NCBI GenBank assembly: GCA_963754265.1
Contig: CAVWFB010000017.1
Coordinates: 1 to 64,000 of the forward strand
Direction of reading: 5' to 3'
DNA length: 64,000 bases
Source of the DNA: AC-32 sp963754265
GTDB taxonomy: Bacteria > Actinomycetota > Thermoleophilia > Gaiellales > Gaiellaceae
Below, piece by piece: positions 18,166 to 25,848 of the stretch; position 1 is the first letter of the stretch; each line of letters begins with the position of its first letter. Both the position numbers and the translations under genes were made by a program. A model generated the notes under the pieces. That model did not search any database. It was given only the letters and a program-made list of their open reading frames with translations, and was not told the DNA's origin.

Positions 18166-18668
18166 CCACGGGAGCCGGCGCCGTCCTCGTCGGCGTCGCA
18201 CTCGCGCTCTCGCCGCTCGTTCGGGGCTCCAACGACCGGGCCCTCTTGCTCGCGCTCGGCGCCGGCGGCCTGCTCGCGCTCTGTCTCGGGCTCGCGGTTC
18301 GCTGGAGCGCGGCGGTCGCGTTCGCCATCGGGGTGCTGGGGGCCGAGCAGGCGGTGCGGCTCGCCGACGGGCCCGACGCGCTCGACCGCTGGACGCCGCT
18401 CTACGCCGGCGCGTTCCTGTTGCTCGCGGAGCTCGCGTGGTGGTCCCTCGAGCCCCGCGTGGCCGCCTGGACCGAGCGCGACGCGGCGCTGCGGCGCCTG
18501 GCGACGGTCCTCCTCATCTGCGCGGCCGGAAGTCTCTTCTCGGCCCTCGTCGTGATCGCCGCTGGCGCGCCGATTCACGGCGGCTTCGGGCTCGAGCTCG
18601 CCGGCGTGCTCGCCGCGACCGCCGCCCTGGCCGTCGTGGCGGCCGTCGCTCGGTCCCGCGTCGGGTAG
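18150..18668 (+). CDS. small multispanning membrane protein of the MoxR operon, start uncertain
   Basis: About 165-170 residues with five hydrophobic stretches (AVLVGVALALSPLVRG, ALLLALGAGGLLALCLGLAV, AAVAFAIGVLGAEQAV, YAGAFLLLAELAWWSL, LATVLLICAAGSLFSALVVI and a C-terminal one). No ATG, GTG or TTG is available near the DUF58 stop in this frame, so the true start may be a rare codon or hidden by an indel; 18,150 is approximate. Position implies it is the last member of the MoxR/DUF58 membrane complex operon. No family recognised. Confidence 0.55.
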   Translation, partial: GHARLATGAGAVLVGVALALSPLVRGSNDRALLLALGAGGLLALCLGLAVRWSAAVAFAIGVLGAEQAVRLADGPDALDRWTPLYAGAFLLLAELAWWSLEPRVAAWTERDAALRRLATVLLICAAGSLFSALVVIAAGAPIHGGFGLELAGVLAATAALAVVAAVARSRVG

Positions 18669-18681
18669 ATTCGTCGGCGTC

Positions 18682-19758
18682 ATGGCCCAGGTGCTACCGG
18701 CCGAGCGCGACCTCCGGCGCGTGATCGGCGACGGCGACGGCGTCCCGGACGGCGAGGTCGAGGGTCTCTCGGAACAGGACCTGCTCGAGCTCCACCGCTG
18801 GCTCGTGCTGCTACGGACCTACGACGAGCGCTCGGTCGTCTACCACCGCCAGGGGCGCATCGGCACTTACGCGATCTACTGGAACCACGAGGCGATGCAG
18901 GCGGGCTCGGTGTACGCGCTCGAGCGCGAGGACTGGATCTTCCCGAGCTACCGCGAGTCGGCGATCGGGCTCCTGCGCGGGATGCCGGCCTCGACGATCC
19001 TCTCCTGGTGGCGCGGCCATCCGGCCGGCTGGTGGGATCCTCGCGACTGGAACGTGGCCTCGATCTGCGTCCCGATCGCGACGCACGTGCCGCATGCGGC
19101 AGGGCTCGCCTGGGGCAAGAAGCTGCGCGGCGAGCGCACCTGCGCGATCGCGTACTTCGGCGACGGCGCCACCTCCGAGGGCTCCTTCCACGAGGGCGCG
19201 AACTTCGCCGGGGTCATGCGGGCGCCACTCGTCCTCTTCTGCAACAACAACCAGTGGGCGATCTCGACGCCCGTCTCCGCGCAGACGGCCGCCGAGACGC
19301 TCGTGGACAAGGCAGTCGGCTACGGCATCCCCGGGGTGCGGGTCGACGGCGGGGACGTGCTCGCGGTCTACGAGGCGACGCGGGAGGCCGTGACGAGGGC
19401 GCGCGCCGGCGGGGGGCCGACGATGATCGAGGCGCTCACCTACCGCGCAGCACCGCATGCGACGGCGGACGACCCGAGCGCGTACATCGACCCGCAGCGC
19501 GTCGAGGAGGAGAAGCAGCACGAGTGCCTTGGCCGCTACGAGGCCTATCTGCGCCGACTCGGGCTGCTCTCGGACGAGGCCGCAGAGGCGGTTCGGGTCG
19601 AGGCCGTGGAGCTGATGCGGACAGGAATCGCCGAGGCCGAGGCCGAGCCGCCGCCGGATCCCGGCCTGGTCTTCGAGAACGCGTACGCGGACCCACCGCC
19701 ATCACTCGCCGCCGACCTCGCGGAGCTGCGCAGGATCCTCGGAGCCGCGGGTGACTGA
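18682..19758 (+). CDS. 2-oxoacid dehydrogenase E1 component, alpha subunit
   Basis: 358 residues with the thiamine-diphosphate motif YFGDGATSEGSFHEGANFAG (GDG to NN spacing, ending FCNNNQWAIS), EDWIFPSYRESAIGLLRG at the N-terminal channel and TYRAAPHATADDPSAYIDPQ, the phosphorylation-loop-like HxTxDD region. It decarboxylates a 2-oxoacid with the beta subunit and passes the acyl group to the lipoyl E2. Sequence alone does not decide between pyruvate and branched-chain oxoacids. A phenylpyruvate or branched-chain role would suit the neighbouring catabolic genes. Confidence 0.88.
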   Translation: MAQVLPAERDLRRVIGDGDGVPDGEVEGLSEQDLLELHRWLVLLRTYDERSVVYHRQGRIGTYAIYWNHEAMQAGSVYALEREDWIFPSYRESAIGLLRGMPASTILSWWRGHPAGWWDPRDWNVASICVPIATHVPHAAGLAWGKKLRGERTCAIAYFGDGATSEGSFHEGANFAGVMRAPLVLFCNNNQWAISTPVSAQTAAETLVDKAVGYGIPGVRVDGGDVLAVYEATREAVTRARAGGGPTMIEALTYRAAPHATADDPSAYIDPQRVEEEKQHECLGRYEAYLRRLGLLSDEAAEAVRVEAVELMRTGIAEAEAEPPPDPGLVFENAYADPPPSLAADLAELRRILGAAGD

Positions 19759-19787
19759 GCCGCTCCTACGCCGGCGCCCGACCACTC

Positions 19788-19834
19788 TTTGTGCTCCAGT
19801 GAACAAGGTCAGAGATCGTGCACTGGAGCACAAA
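19788..19834. repeat. 47-bp palindromic element, copy B, between E1 alpha and E1 beta
   Basis: Arms TTTGTGCTCCAGTG and CACTGGAGCACAAA pair over 14 bp around a 19-nt loop. It is the inverted counterpart of the element at 11,152-11,198. Relative to transcription both copies read in the same direction, and both sit between co-transcribed genes. Confidence 0.85.
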
Positions 19835-19851
19835 CACCGGGGGTGGGGCTC

Positions 19852-20826
19852 GTGGCTGAGCTGACGCTCGTCGAGGCGATCAACGACGCGTTCCACGTCG
19901 AGCTCGGGCGCGACGCGAACGTGATGGTCATGGGCGAGGACGTCGGCCGGGCAGGCGGCGTCTTCCGGGCGACCGCCGGGCTGCTCGACCGCTTCGGGCC
20001 CGAGCGCTGCGTCGACACGCCGCTCGCGGAGGCGGGCATCCTCGGCAGCGCGGTCGGGCTCTGCATGGCGGGCTGGCGGCCGGTCTGCGAGATGCAGTAC
20101 GACGCCTTCTCGTACCCGTGCCTCGACCAACTGATCACGCACGTCGGGCGCTACCGCTGGCGGACGGGCGGCGCGATGGAGTTCCCGCTCGTAGTGCGCA
20201 TGCCGTACGGCGGCGGCGTCCGCGCCCCCGAGCTGCACGACGACTCGCCCGAGGCCTACTACGTGCACACACCGGGGGTCAAGGTGGCGATCCCCTCGAC
20301 GCCGGGAGACGCCAAGGGGCTGCTCGCCGCGGCGATCCGCGACCCGGATCCGGTGGTCGTCCTCGAGCCGAAGCTCCACTACCGGACGATGCGCGGTGAG
20401 GTCCCGGAGGGTGAGCACGTCGTACCGCTCGGGCAGGCGCGGGTCGCGCGCGAGGGCACCGACGTCACGCTCGTCGCCTACGGCGCGATGGTGCCACTGG
20501 CCGAGCGGGCGGCCGAAGAGCTCGAGGGCGAGGCGAGCGTCGAGGTGCTCGACATTCGCACACTCAAGCCGCTGGACGAGGACGCCCTGCTGGCCTCGGC
20601 GGCGAAGACCGGGCGCGTCGTGATCGTGCAGGAGGCGCCGCGTACGGCCGGCTACGGCGCCGAGCTGGCGGCGATTCTCGCGGAGAAGGCGATGCTCGAT
20701 CTTCAGGGACCGGTCGTGCGGGTGACGGGCTACGACGTGCCGTACCCGTACTGGCAGATCGAGGACGCGTACATGCCGTCCGTCGAGCGGGTCGTGGACG
20801 CGGTGCGCAAGCTGCTCGAGTTCTAG
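19852..20826 (+). CDS. 2-oxoacid dehydrogenase E1 component, beta subunit
   Basis: 324 residues from GTG 19,852, preceded by a GGGGGTGGGG ribosome site. Motifs: LVEAINDAFHVELGRDANVM, VMGEDVGRAGGVFRATAGLL, DTPLAEAGILGSAVGLCMAG and the C-terminal HVVIVQEAPRTAGYG-like segment (RVVIVQEAPRTAGYGAELAA). It completes the E1 heterotetramer with the alpha subunit. A longer frame from 19,789 would start inside the palindrome and translate it, which is not credible. The stop overlaps the next start. Confidence 0.88.
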   Translation: MAELTLVEAINDAFHVELGRDANVMVMGEDVGRAGGVFRATAGLLDRFGPERCVDTPLAEAGILGSAVGLCMAGWRPVCEMQYDAFSYPCLDQLITHVGRYRWRTGGAMEFPLVVRMPYGGGVRAPELHDDSPEAYYVHTPGVKVAIPSTPGDAKGLLAAAIRDPDPVVVLEPKLHYRTMRGEVPEGEHVVPLGQARVAREGTDVTLVAYGAMVPLAERAAEELEGEASVEVLDIRTLKPLDEDALLASAAKTGRVVIVQEAPRTAGYGAELAAILAEKAMLDLQGPVVRVTGYDVPYPYWQIEDAYMPSVERVVDAVRKLLEF

Positions 20827-21683
20827 TGGCCCTCCACGAGCTGCCGCTCGACCCGCAGGTACTGCACGGCCACTTCTCGGCCGACCTGGAGCCCGTCCTC
20901 GAGATCGAGCCGGGCGACTCGGTGCGTATCGCCGTTCCGAACCACGCCTGGTATGTCGAGCGGGAGGTCCAAGTCGAGTCCCGGAGCCCCGAGATCGACA
21001 CGGGCCACCCGCTCGCCGGGCCGATCGCGGTGCGCGGCGCGCGCGCCGGGCAGACGCTCGCTGTGCGGGTCGACGACGTCCGGCCCGGGTCGTGGGGGAT
21101 CACGCACGGCGGCGAGGGTCACGCCGTCGTCTGGGAGCTCGCGAACGGGGTCGGGCGAGCGCTGGGCCGCGAGGTCGATCTCGCGCCGTTCCTCGGCGTA
21201 ATGGGGATGCCGCCTCCGGAGGCGGGGGTTCACTCGACGATCCCACCGCGGCGCTTCGGCGGGAACATCGACTGCAAAGAGCTCGTCGCCGGCACGACGC
21301 TCTACCTGCCGATTCCCGTTGAGGGCGCCCTCTTCTCCGCCGGTGACGGCCACGCGGCTCAGGGGGACGGCGAGGTCTCGGGCACGGCGATCGAGACACC
21401 TGTGGACGCGCTGCTGACGTTCGACGTGCGCGACGACCTTCCGCTCGAGTGGCCAATTGCCCGGATCGACGGCGCCTGGCTCACGTTCGGCTTCGATCCT
21501 CATCTCGGGCGTGCGGCCAGGATCGCCGTTGACGGGATGGTCGCGCTGCTGGGTCGCGAGCTCGGCGTCACCGGTGGCGACGCGCTCGTCCTCGCCAGTG
21601 TCGGCGTCGACCTCCGCGTGACCCAGGTCGTGAACGAGGTGCTGGGAATCCATGCCGTCCTGCGCGACGACGCGTTCCGGTGA
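20826..21683 (+). CDS. acetamidase/formamidase family hydrolase
   Basis: 285 residues starting at GTG 20,826, overlapping the E1 beta stop by one base. FmdA/AmdA-type fold: GHPLAGPIAVRGARAGQTLA, RRFGGNIDCKELVAGTTLYL (the conserved GGNxD motif), PVEGALFSAGDGHAAQGDGE and FTGDALVL-like VTGGDALVLASVGVDLRVTQ. The family releases ammonia from formamide or short amides and binds metal via the GDxH segment. The substrate is unknown. It lies between E1 and E2 genes in one transcription unit, so it may process an amide-containing precursor of the same route. Confidence 0.83.
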   Translation: MALHELPLDPQVLHGHFSADLEPVLEIEPGDSVRIAVPNHAWYVEREVQVESRSPEIDTGHPLAGPIAVRGARAGQTLAVRVDDVRPGSWGITHGGEGHAVVWELANGVGRALGREVDLAPFLGVMGMPPPEAGVHSTIPPRRFGGNIDCKELVAGTTLYLPIPVEGALFSAGDGHAAQGDGEVSGTAIETPVDALLTFDVRDDLPLEWPIARIDGAWLTFGFDPHLGRAARIAVDGMVALLGRELGVTGGDALVLASVGVDLRVTQVVNEVLGIHAVLRDDAFR

Positions 21684-22066
21684 GCGAGCGCCTCCGGCTG
21701 ATCCTCGAGCGGGCACACTCGGGCTACCGCCTTCGCGACGCGGCGACCGGCGAGCCCCTGCGCTGGGAAGACCCGAGGATCCGAGTCGTTCCAGCGGCCG
21801 GAGTCTCGTACCGGCCCGAGGCGCTCGCTGACCAGTCGTTCGACCCCGGCCGCCGCCTGGCGCTCGTCCCGGAGCCGGACAACGAGCACGATCCGAACGC
21901 GGTCGCGATCTGGAACGAGGAGCAAACGCTGCAGCTCGGCTACGTCCCGCGCGAGACCGCCGCCGAGCTCAGGGGCGACGAGCAGGCCGTCTCGCTCTGG
22001 CGGGTCGAGGGCGGCCTTCGGGTGCTGATCGTCCCGCCGGACGCCTGGGTCGGCCGGCCCCGGTAG
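21680..22066 (+). CDS. stand-alone HIRAN-domain protein
   Basis: 128 residues from GTG 21,680 (overlapping the amidase stop). The central part FDPGRRLALVPEPDNEHDPN followed by AVAIWN and LGYVPRETAAEL is a HIRAN domain, with the NxxDPNAV motif. HIRAN domains recognise 3' ends or damaged DNA in eukaryotic helicases; stand-alone bacterial copies have unknown function. Its place inside a metabolic operon is unexpected. The N-terminal 50 residues are unassigned. Confidence 0.75.
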   Translation: MSERLRLILERAHSGYRLRDAATGEPLRWEDPRIRVVPAAGVSYRPEALADQSFDPGRRLALVPEPDNEHDPNAVAIWNEEQTLQLGYVPRETAAELRGDEQAVSLWRVEGGLRVLIVPPDAWVGRPR

Positions 22067-22077
22067 ATTCCGCCGCC

Positions 22078-23172
22078 GTGGCCTACGAGTTCAAGCTCCC
22101 GGATCTCGGTGAAGGTCTTACCGAGGGCGAGATCGCCCGCTGGCTCGTACAGGAGGGCCAGGAGATCGCGGAGGACGAGCCGCTGGTCGAGATCCAGACC
22201 GACAAGACCACCGTCGAGATTCCCTCGCCCGCGGCCGGCAAGGTGGCGAGAATCATGGTCGCCGAGGGCGAGGTCGTGCCCGTAGGGACGGTGCTCGTGG
22301 TCATCGGCGAGGACGGCGCTGCACCCGTCGAGCCCGCTCCGTCCGTAACGGACACGACCCGGGGTCAGACCCCCGGACCGGTCCCGGGCGGACGTGTCCG
22401 GGCGACGCCGCTCGTCCGCAAGATGGCTCAGGAGCTCGGAGTAGAGCTCGATGGGCTTACAGGGACAGGGCCGCAGGGACGGGTGACCGAGGAAGACGTG
22501 CGCGCTGCGGTCACGTCAGGGGGTCAGACCCCGGGACACGGCTCCGAAGGACGCCGCGAGCCCTTGCGAGGCGTCCGCCGCCTGGTCGCGGAGCACATGG
22601 CCCGAGCGCACCGCGAAGTGCCGCCCGTCACCTGGGTCGAGGAGTGTGATTTCGGGGCCGTCGACCTGAAGCGGCTCGTGCCGGCGGTGCTGAAGGCGGT
22701 CGCCGAGACGCTCCAGGAGTTCCCCGAGCTGAACGCGCGGCTCGAGGGCGACCAGATCGTCTATCTCGACCGGTACGACCTGGGCGTCGCCGTGCAGACG
22801 GAGCAGGGCCTCGTCGTGCCGGTCGTCCGCGGCTGCGACCGGGCCTCGCTCGACGAGCTCCGGGCCGAGGTCGAGCGTCTCGCCGAGTCCGCCCGAGCCG
22901 GCTCGCTCAAGCCGGAGGAGCTGCGCGGCTCCACCTTCACGGTCACGAGCGCCGGGAAGCTCGGCGGCCTGCTGACGACGCCGATCGTCAACCACCCCGA
23001 AGTCGCGATTCTCAGCATCGGCCGCGTCGCGGAGCGCCCGGTGGTGCGCGACGGCGAGATCGTTGCCCGCCCGACCGGGTACGTCTCGGTCACGTTCGAC
23101 CACCGTGTCGTCGACGGCGCGCGGGCCGCCGAGTTCGGGCTCGCCGTGATCCGCCGACTCGAGCACGGTTGA
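22078..23172 (+). CDS. 2-oxoacid dehydrogenase E2, dihydrolipoyl acyltransferase
   Basis: 364 residues. Lipoyl domain at 1-75 with the modified lysine K43 in EIQTDKTTVEIPSP; a linker; a peripheral-subunit-binding domain at about 103-137 (ATPLVRKMAQELGVELDGLT then GTGPQGRVTEEDVRAA); a second linker; and the catalytic domain ending TFDHRVVDGARAAEFG, with the active-site HxxxDG. It carries the acyl group from E1 to CoA. Both linkers contain a palindromic DNA element in frame. E3 is not nearby. A strong hairpin follows the gene. Confidence 0.9.
   Translation: MAYEFKLPDLGEGLTEGEIARWLVQEGQEIAEDEPLVEIQTDKTTVEIPSPAAGKVARIMVAEGEVVPVGTVLVVIGEDGAAPVEPAPSVTDTTRGQTPGPVPGGRVRATPLVRKMAQELGVELDGLTGTGPQGRVTEEDVRAAVTSGGQTPGHGSEGRREPLRGVRRLVAEHMARAHREVPPVTWVEECDFGAVDLKRLVPAVLKAVAETLQEFPELNARLEGDQIVYLDRYDLGVAVQTEQGLVVPVVRGCDRASLDELRAEVERLAESARAGSLKPEELRGSTFTVTSAGKLGGLLTTPIVNHPEVAILSIGRVAERPVVRDGEIVARPTGYVSVTFDHRVVDGARAAEFGLAVIRRLEHG
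22350..22399. repeat. palindromic element in E2 linker 1
   Basis: Outer arms GGACACG (22,350-22,356) and CGTGTCC (22,393-22,399) enclose the palindrome GGGGTCAGACCCC (22,361-22,373) and a CCCGGG. It is read through as TDTTRGQTPGPVPGGRVRA between the lipoyl and binding domains. Confidence 0.7.
22520..22541. repeat. palindromic element, partial copy in E2 linker 2
   Basis: The same palindrome GGGGTCAGACCCC followed by GGGACACG, a half copy of the element at 22,350. It is translated as SGGQTPGHG in the linker before the catalytic domain. Confidence 0.65.
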
Positions 23173-23182
23173 CGGGGAGGGA

Positions 23183-23207
23183 GCCCGGCGGCGAGGGTCC
23201 GCCGGGC
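23183..23207. terminator. stem-loop between convergent E2 and CHRD genes
   Basis: A 9-bp GC stem GCCCGGCGG / CCGCCGGGC with a 7-nt loop, placed just after the E2 stop and 18 bp before the stop of the convergent gene. It probably ends transcription from both sides; there is no T-run. Confidence 0.65.
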
Positions 23208-23224
23208 CCCGTCTCCTGGAGGAC

Positions 23225-23659
23225 CTAAGTCCCCCGAGCCAGCTGGCCGCGCATCGCGCCGGCCGGATGCTTCGCGTTGTGCACGTTCACGTAGTAGCGA
23301 CCGGGGTTCTTGAGGATCGCCTTGACGGTGGCCTTCGGCGCGGTCGTGCAGCCCTCGCGCTTGAAGCCGGCGCCGAGCGGAACGAGCACGTTGCCCGAGA
23401 CGCCCTTGCCGCCCTTGTGGATGTGAGACGCGTTCGGCTTGCCGTCGATCTTGGTGATCTTCGTCTCCCAGCAGACCTTGCCGCTGGACGGCGTCAATCG
23501 GATCTCTGTCTTGCCGCGGTTCGATGCCGGAGCTCCTTCGTTGTTGCCACGCAGGTTGGCCACGAGCTTGGTGGTCCCCGCGTCGGTCGCCGCCCCCGCG
23601 CTGAGCACGGTTGCGAGCGATGCCGCTACGACTCCGACCACGATGAGTGCCTTGCGCAT
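23225..23659 (-). CDS. secreted CHRD-domain protein
   Basis: 144 residues. Signal peptide MRKALIVVGVVAASLATVLS then AGAA. The mature part is a CHRD domain: LVANLRGNNEGAPASNRGKT, VCWETKITKIDGKPNASHIH and YYVNVHNAKHPAGAMRGQL, with the G-x-I-R-G-Q type ending. CHRD domains occur in chordin and in many bacterial exported proteins of unknown role. It is monocistronic and convergent with the E2 gene. Confidence 0.82.
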   Translation of the reverse strand: MRKALIVVGVVAASLATVLSAGAATDAGTTKLVANLRGNNEGAPASNRGKTEIRLTPSSGKVCWETKITKIDGKPNASHIHKGGKGVSGNVLVPLGAGFKREGCTTAPKATVKAILKNPGRYYVNVHNAKHPAGAMRGQLARGT

Positions 23660-23711
23660 GCCTCTCCTCTCGGTCTTGACCGAGTAATACGCCGGGGGGC
23701 GCGAGGCGGTT

Positions 23712-24002
23712 TTAGGCGGCGCCGAGGTGGGGCTCGAGCATGCGCTCGATCCGGGGCGCGCTGACCCGACCCTCGAGGCGCTCGACGACGCGCTTGCCCT
23801 TCACGAGGGCGAGGGTCGGCACGGTCTGTACGCGGAAGTGCTTCGCCAGCTCGGGCTCCTCGTCGACGTCGACCTGCCGCACCTGAAGGCGCTCGCGCTC
23901 CGTGCGCGCGACGTGCGCGACGAGGCTCTCCATCCGCCGCGCGGGGCCGGAATGGGCCGCGCGGAAGAAGATGAGCAGAGGCAGGGAGTCGCGCTTCATC
24001 AC
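23712..24002 (-). CDS. thioredoxin-fold protein lacking the redox cysteines
   Basis: 96 residues with a thioredoxin fold: LPLLIFFRAAHSGPARRMES where WCGPC is expected, VRQVDVDEEPELAKHFRVQT, and cis-Pro loop VPTLALVKGKRVVERLEG. The CxxC motif is replaced by SGPA (S18-G-P-A21), so it cannot act as a dithiol oxidoreductase and is more likely a binding or scaffold protein. ATG 24,002 is chosen as the first start. It is divergent from the following membrane protein. Confidence 0.75.
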   Translation of the reverse strand: MMKRDSLPLLIFFRAAHSGPARRMESLVAHVARTERERLQVRQVDVDEEPELAKHFRVQTVPTLALVKGKRVVERLEGRVSAPRIERMLEPHLGAA

Positions 24003-24071
24003 CGTTGTCTTTCCCCTGCAAAGAGGCTCCTAAACCGTGAGCCTCAGGACGGGGTCTACACTCCGGACGCG

Positions 24072-24491
24072 ATGTGGGAGTGGTACCGGATCGGCCTCTC
24101 GCTCGGCCTTGGAATCGGCATCGGCGGCCTCTGCTCCGCCCTCGCCGCGCCTCGCCGGGCGCTCGTGGCCCTGGTCGCCGTGGTCGCGGCTGCGATCGGC
24201 GCGGCGATCGGCTACGCGATCGGCGGCTGGCACGAGGCAGTCGCCGGCGGGATCGGCGGAGCCCTCGGTGCTGCGGCCGTCGCGCCGCTGGTCGCCGGCG
24301 CTCTGCGGCGCGGAGGAACGCGTGGCGGCACCGCCGTCCTCGTGGGCCTCGCTTCGCTCCTGCTCGCTGCGCTCGCGCTGATTCCCGTCGTCGGCTTCCT
24401 CGAGGCCGTCGGGCTGCCCGCGTTCGGCGCTCGGGCCCGCCGTCGCGAGGGCGAGCGCTACGCCGGCCTGCGCAGCCTGGCCCGCGACTGA
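24072..24491 (+). CDS. glycine-rich small membrane protein
   Basis: 139 residues with about four hydrophobic segments (IGLSLGLGIGIGGLCSALAA, ALVALVAVVAAAIGAAIGYA, AVAGGIGGALGAAAVAPLVA, VLVGLASLLLAALALIPVVG) and a basic tail RARRREGERYAGLRSLARD. The glycine-rich helices resemble DUF456-like or small holin-like proteins, but no family is certain. Its stop is immediately followed by the TTG start of the phosphodiesterase gene, so the two are coupled. Confidence 0.7.
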   Translation: MWEWYRIGLSLGLGIGIGGLCSALAAPRRALVALVAVVAAAIGAAIGYAIGGWHEAVAGGIGGALGAAAVAPLVAGALRRGGTRGGTAVLVGLASLLLAALALIPVVGFLEAVGLPAFGARARRREGERYAGLRSLARD

Positions 24492-24492
24492 G

Positions 24493-25848
24493 TTGGCCGA
24501 GCGCAAGAAGCTGATCCTCGTCGTCGTCGACGGGCTCACGCCCGCGGTCTTCGAAGACGCGGTCGAAACGGGCAGCGCCCCGGCGCTCTCGTTCCTGGCC
24601 GCGAACGGCACATACCGCCGCGGGGTCTCGACCTTCCCGTCGCTGACGCCGGTCTGCCTCTCGTCGATCGCGACCGGGGCGCACCCCGACGTGCACCACA
24701 TCCCGCATCTCGTCTGGTACCACCGCGGCGAGCGGAGGCTGGTCGAGTACGGCTCGTCGTTCGCGGCGATCCGGGCCGCCGGCACGCGCCGGGCGATCCT
24801 CGACGCGGTCTTCAACATGAACGAGCAGCACCTCGGCGAGGAGGCCGTGACGGTGTACGAGGGGCTCGAGGACGCAGGGCTCACGGCCGCCGCGGTCAAC
24901 GTCACCTGCTACCGGGGCCGGACGCGCCATCTGCCGCTGATCCCTGGGTTCGTGCGGCCCGCCTACGGACCGAAGCGGTTCTTCTTCTACAACCTCTTCG
25001 AGTCCGACGTGACGGGCGCGCCGGTGTCCGTCTTCGGCCGCTCGACCGGCTCGCTCGACGCGTACGCGGGATTCATCGGCCGGTGGCTCGTCACGCGGGA
25101 CGGCTTCGACTTCCTCGTCTACTACCTGCCCGACTACGACTTCGCCTCCCACGCGCTCGGGCCGCAGGAGACGCAGGAGGCGCTCGCGCGCAGCGACGCG
25201 GCGATCGGCGCCCTCGTCGAGGCGGCCGGCGGGCCCGACGAGTTCTTGGATCGCTATGCGGTCGTCGTCTGCGCCGATCACGGCCAGACTCGCGTCGACC
25301 GCGCGGTTTCGCTCGAGGCGTCCTTCACCGGCGTCGACGGCATCGTCGTGACCGCCTCGAATCGGGCCGGGATGGTCTACCGCCTCCCCGATTGCCGCGA
25401 GGATGCGGCCGGTCTCGCGCGGCGGCTCGAAGGCTCGGCCGCCGCCGAGGTCGTGCTCTACAGGGAGGGGGACGAGGCCGTAGCCAGGCGGGACGGCGAG
25501 GAGCTCCGTTTCACGCTCGCCGACGATGGCTGGCGAACGAGCGGCGACGTCGCCCTGCTCGACCAGCCGGACGCGCTCGAGCGCGCGTGGGCTGCGCTCG
25601 CAAACCCGAACGCGGGCGAGGTCCTGGTCTCGCCTCCGGCAGGAGTCGAGCTCACCGACCTCGCGGGCCGCAGCCACCTCGGCGGCGGCAGCCACGGCTC
25701 GCTCGAGGCAGGCGACTCCGAGGTGCCGATCCTCACGGTCGGGCTCGAGGCAGAGCCGCGGAGGATCGTCGACCTGGCCCCGCTCGCGCTCTCGCACTTC
25801 GGGATCGAGCCGCCGGCCTACGTGCGCCGGCTCCCCGATGCGGCCTGA
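24493..25848 (+). CDS. type I phosphodiesterase/nucleotide pyrophosphatase, alkaline phosphatase superfamily
   Basis: 451 residues starting TTG 24,493. Metal and nucleophile motifs of the family: LILVVVDGLTPAVFEDAVET (first Asp), STFPSLTPVCLSSIATGAHP (Thr nucleophile and GxHP), YYLPDYDFASHALGP (DxxxH) and VVVCADHGQTRV (DHG). These two-zinc enzymes hydrolyse phosphodiesters or nucleotide pyrophosphates. No signal peptide is visible, so it is probably cytoplasmic. It overlaps pcm by 11 bp and forms an operon with it and acylphosphatase. Confidence 0.82.
   Translation: MAERKKLILVVVDGLTPAVFEDAVETGSAPALSFLAANGTYRRGVSTFPSLTPVCLSSIATGAHPDVHHIPHLVWYHRGERRLVEYGSSFAAIRAAGTRRAILDAVFNMNEQHLGEEAVTVYEGLEDAGLTAAAVNVTCYRGRTRHLPLIPGFVRPAYGPKRFFFYNLFESDVTGAPVSVFGRSTGSLDAYAGFIGRWLVTRDGFDFLVYYLPDYDFASHALGPQETQEALARSDAAIGALVEAAGGPDEFLDRYAVVVCADHGQTRVDRAVSLEASFTGVDGIVVTASNRAGMVYRLPDCREDAAGLARRLEGSAAAEVVLYREGDEAVARRDGEELRFTLADDGWRTSGDVALLDQPDALERAWAALANPNAGEVLVSPPAGVELTDLAGRSHLGGGSHGSLEAGDSEVPILTVGLEAEPRRIVDLAPLALSHFGIEPPAYVRRLPDAA

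Noticed and set aside
19789..19851. N-terminal extension of E1 beta
   Set aside because: Same reason: it would translate the palindromic element, and a good ribosome site precedes GTG 19,852.
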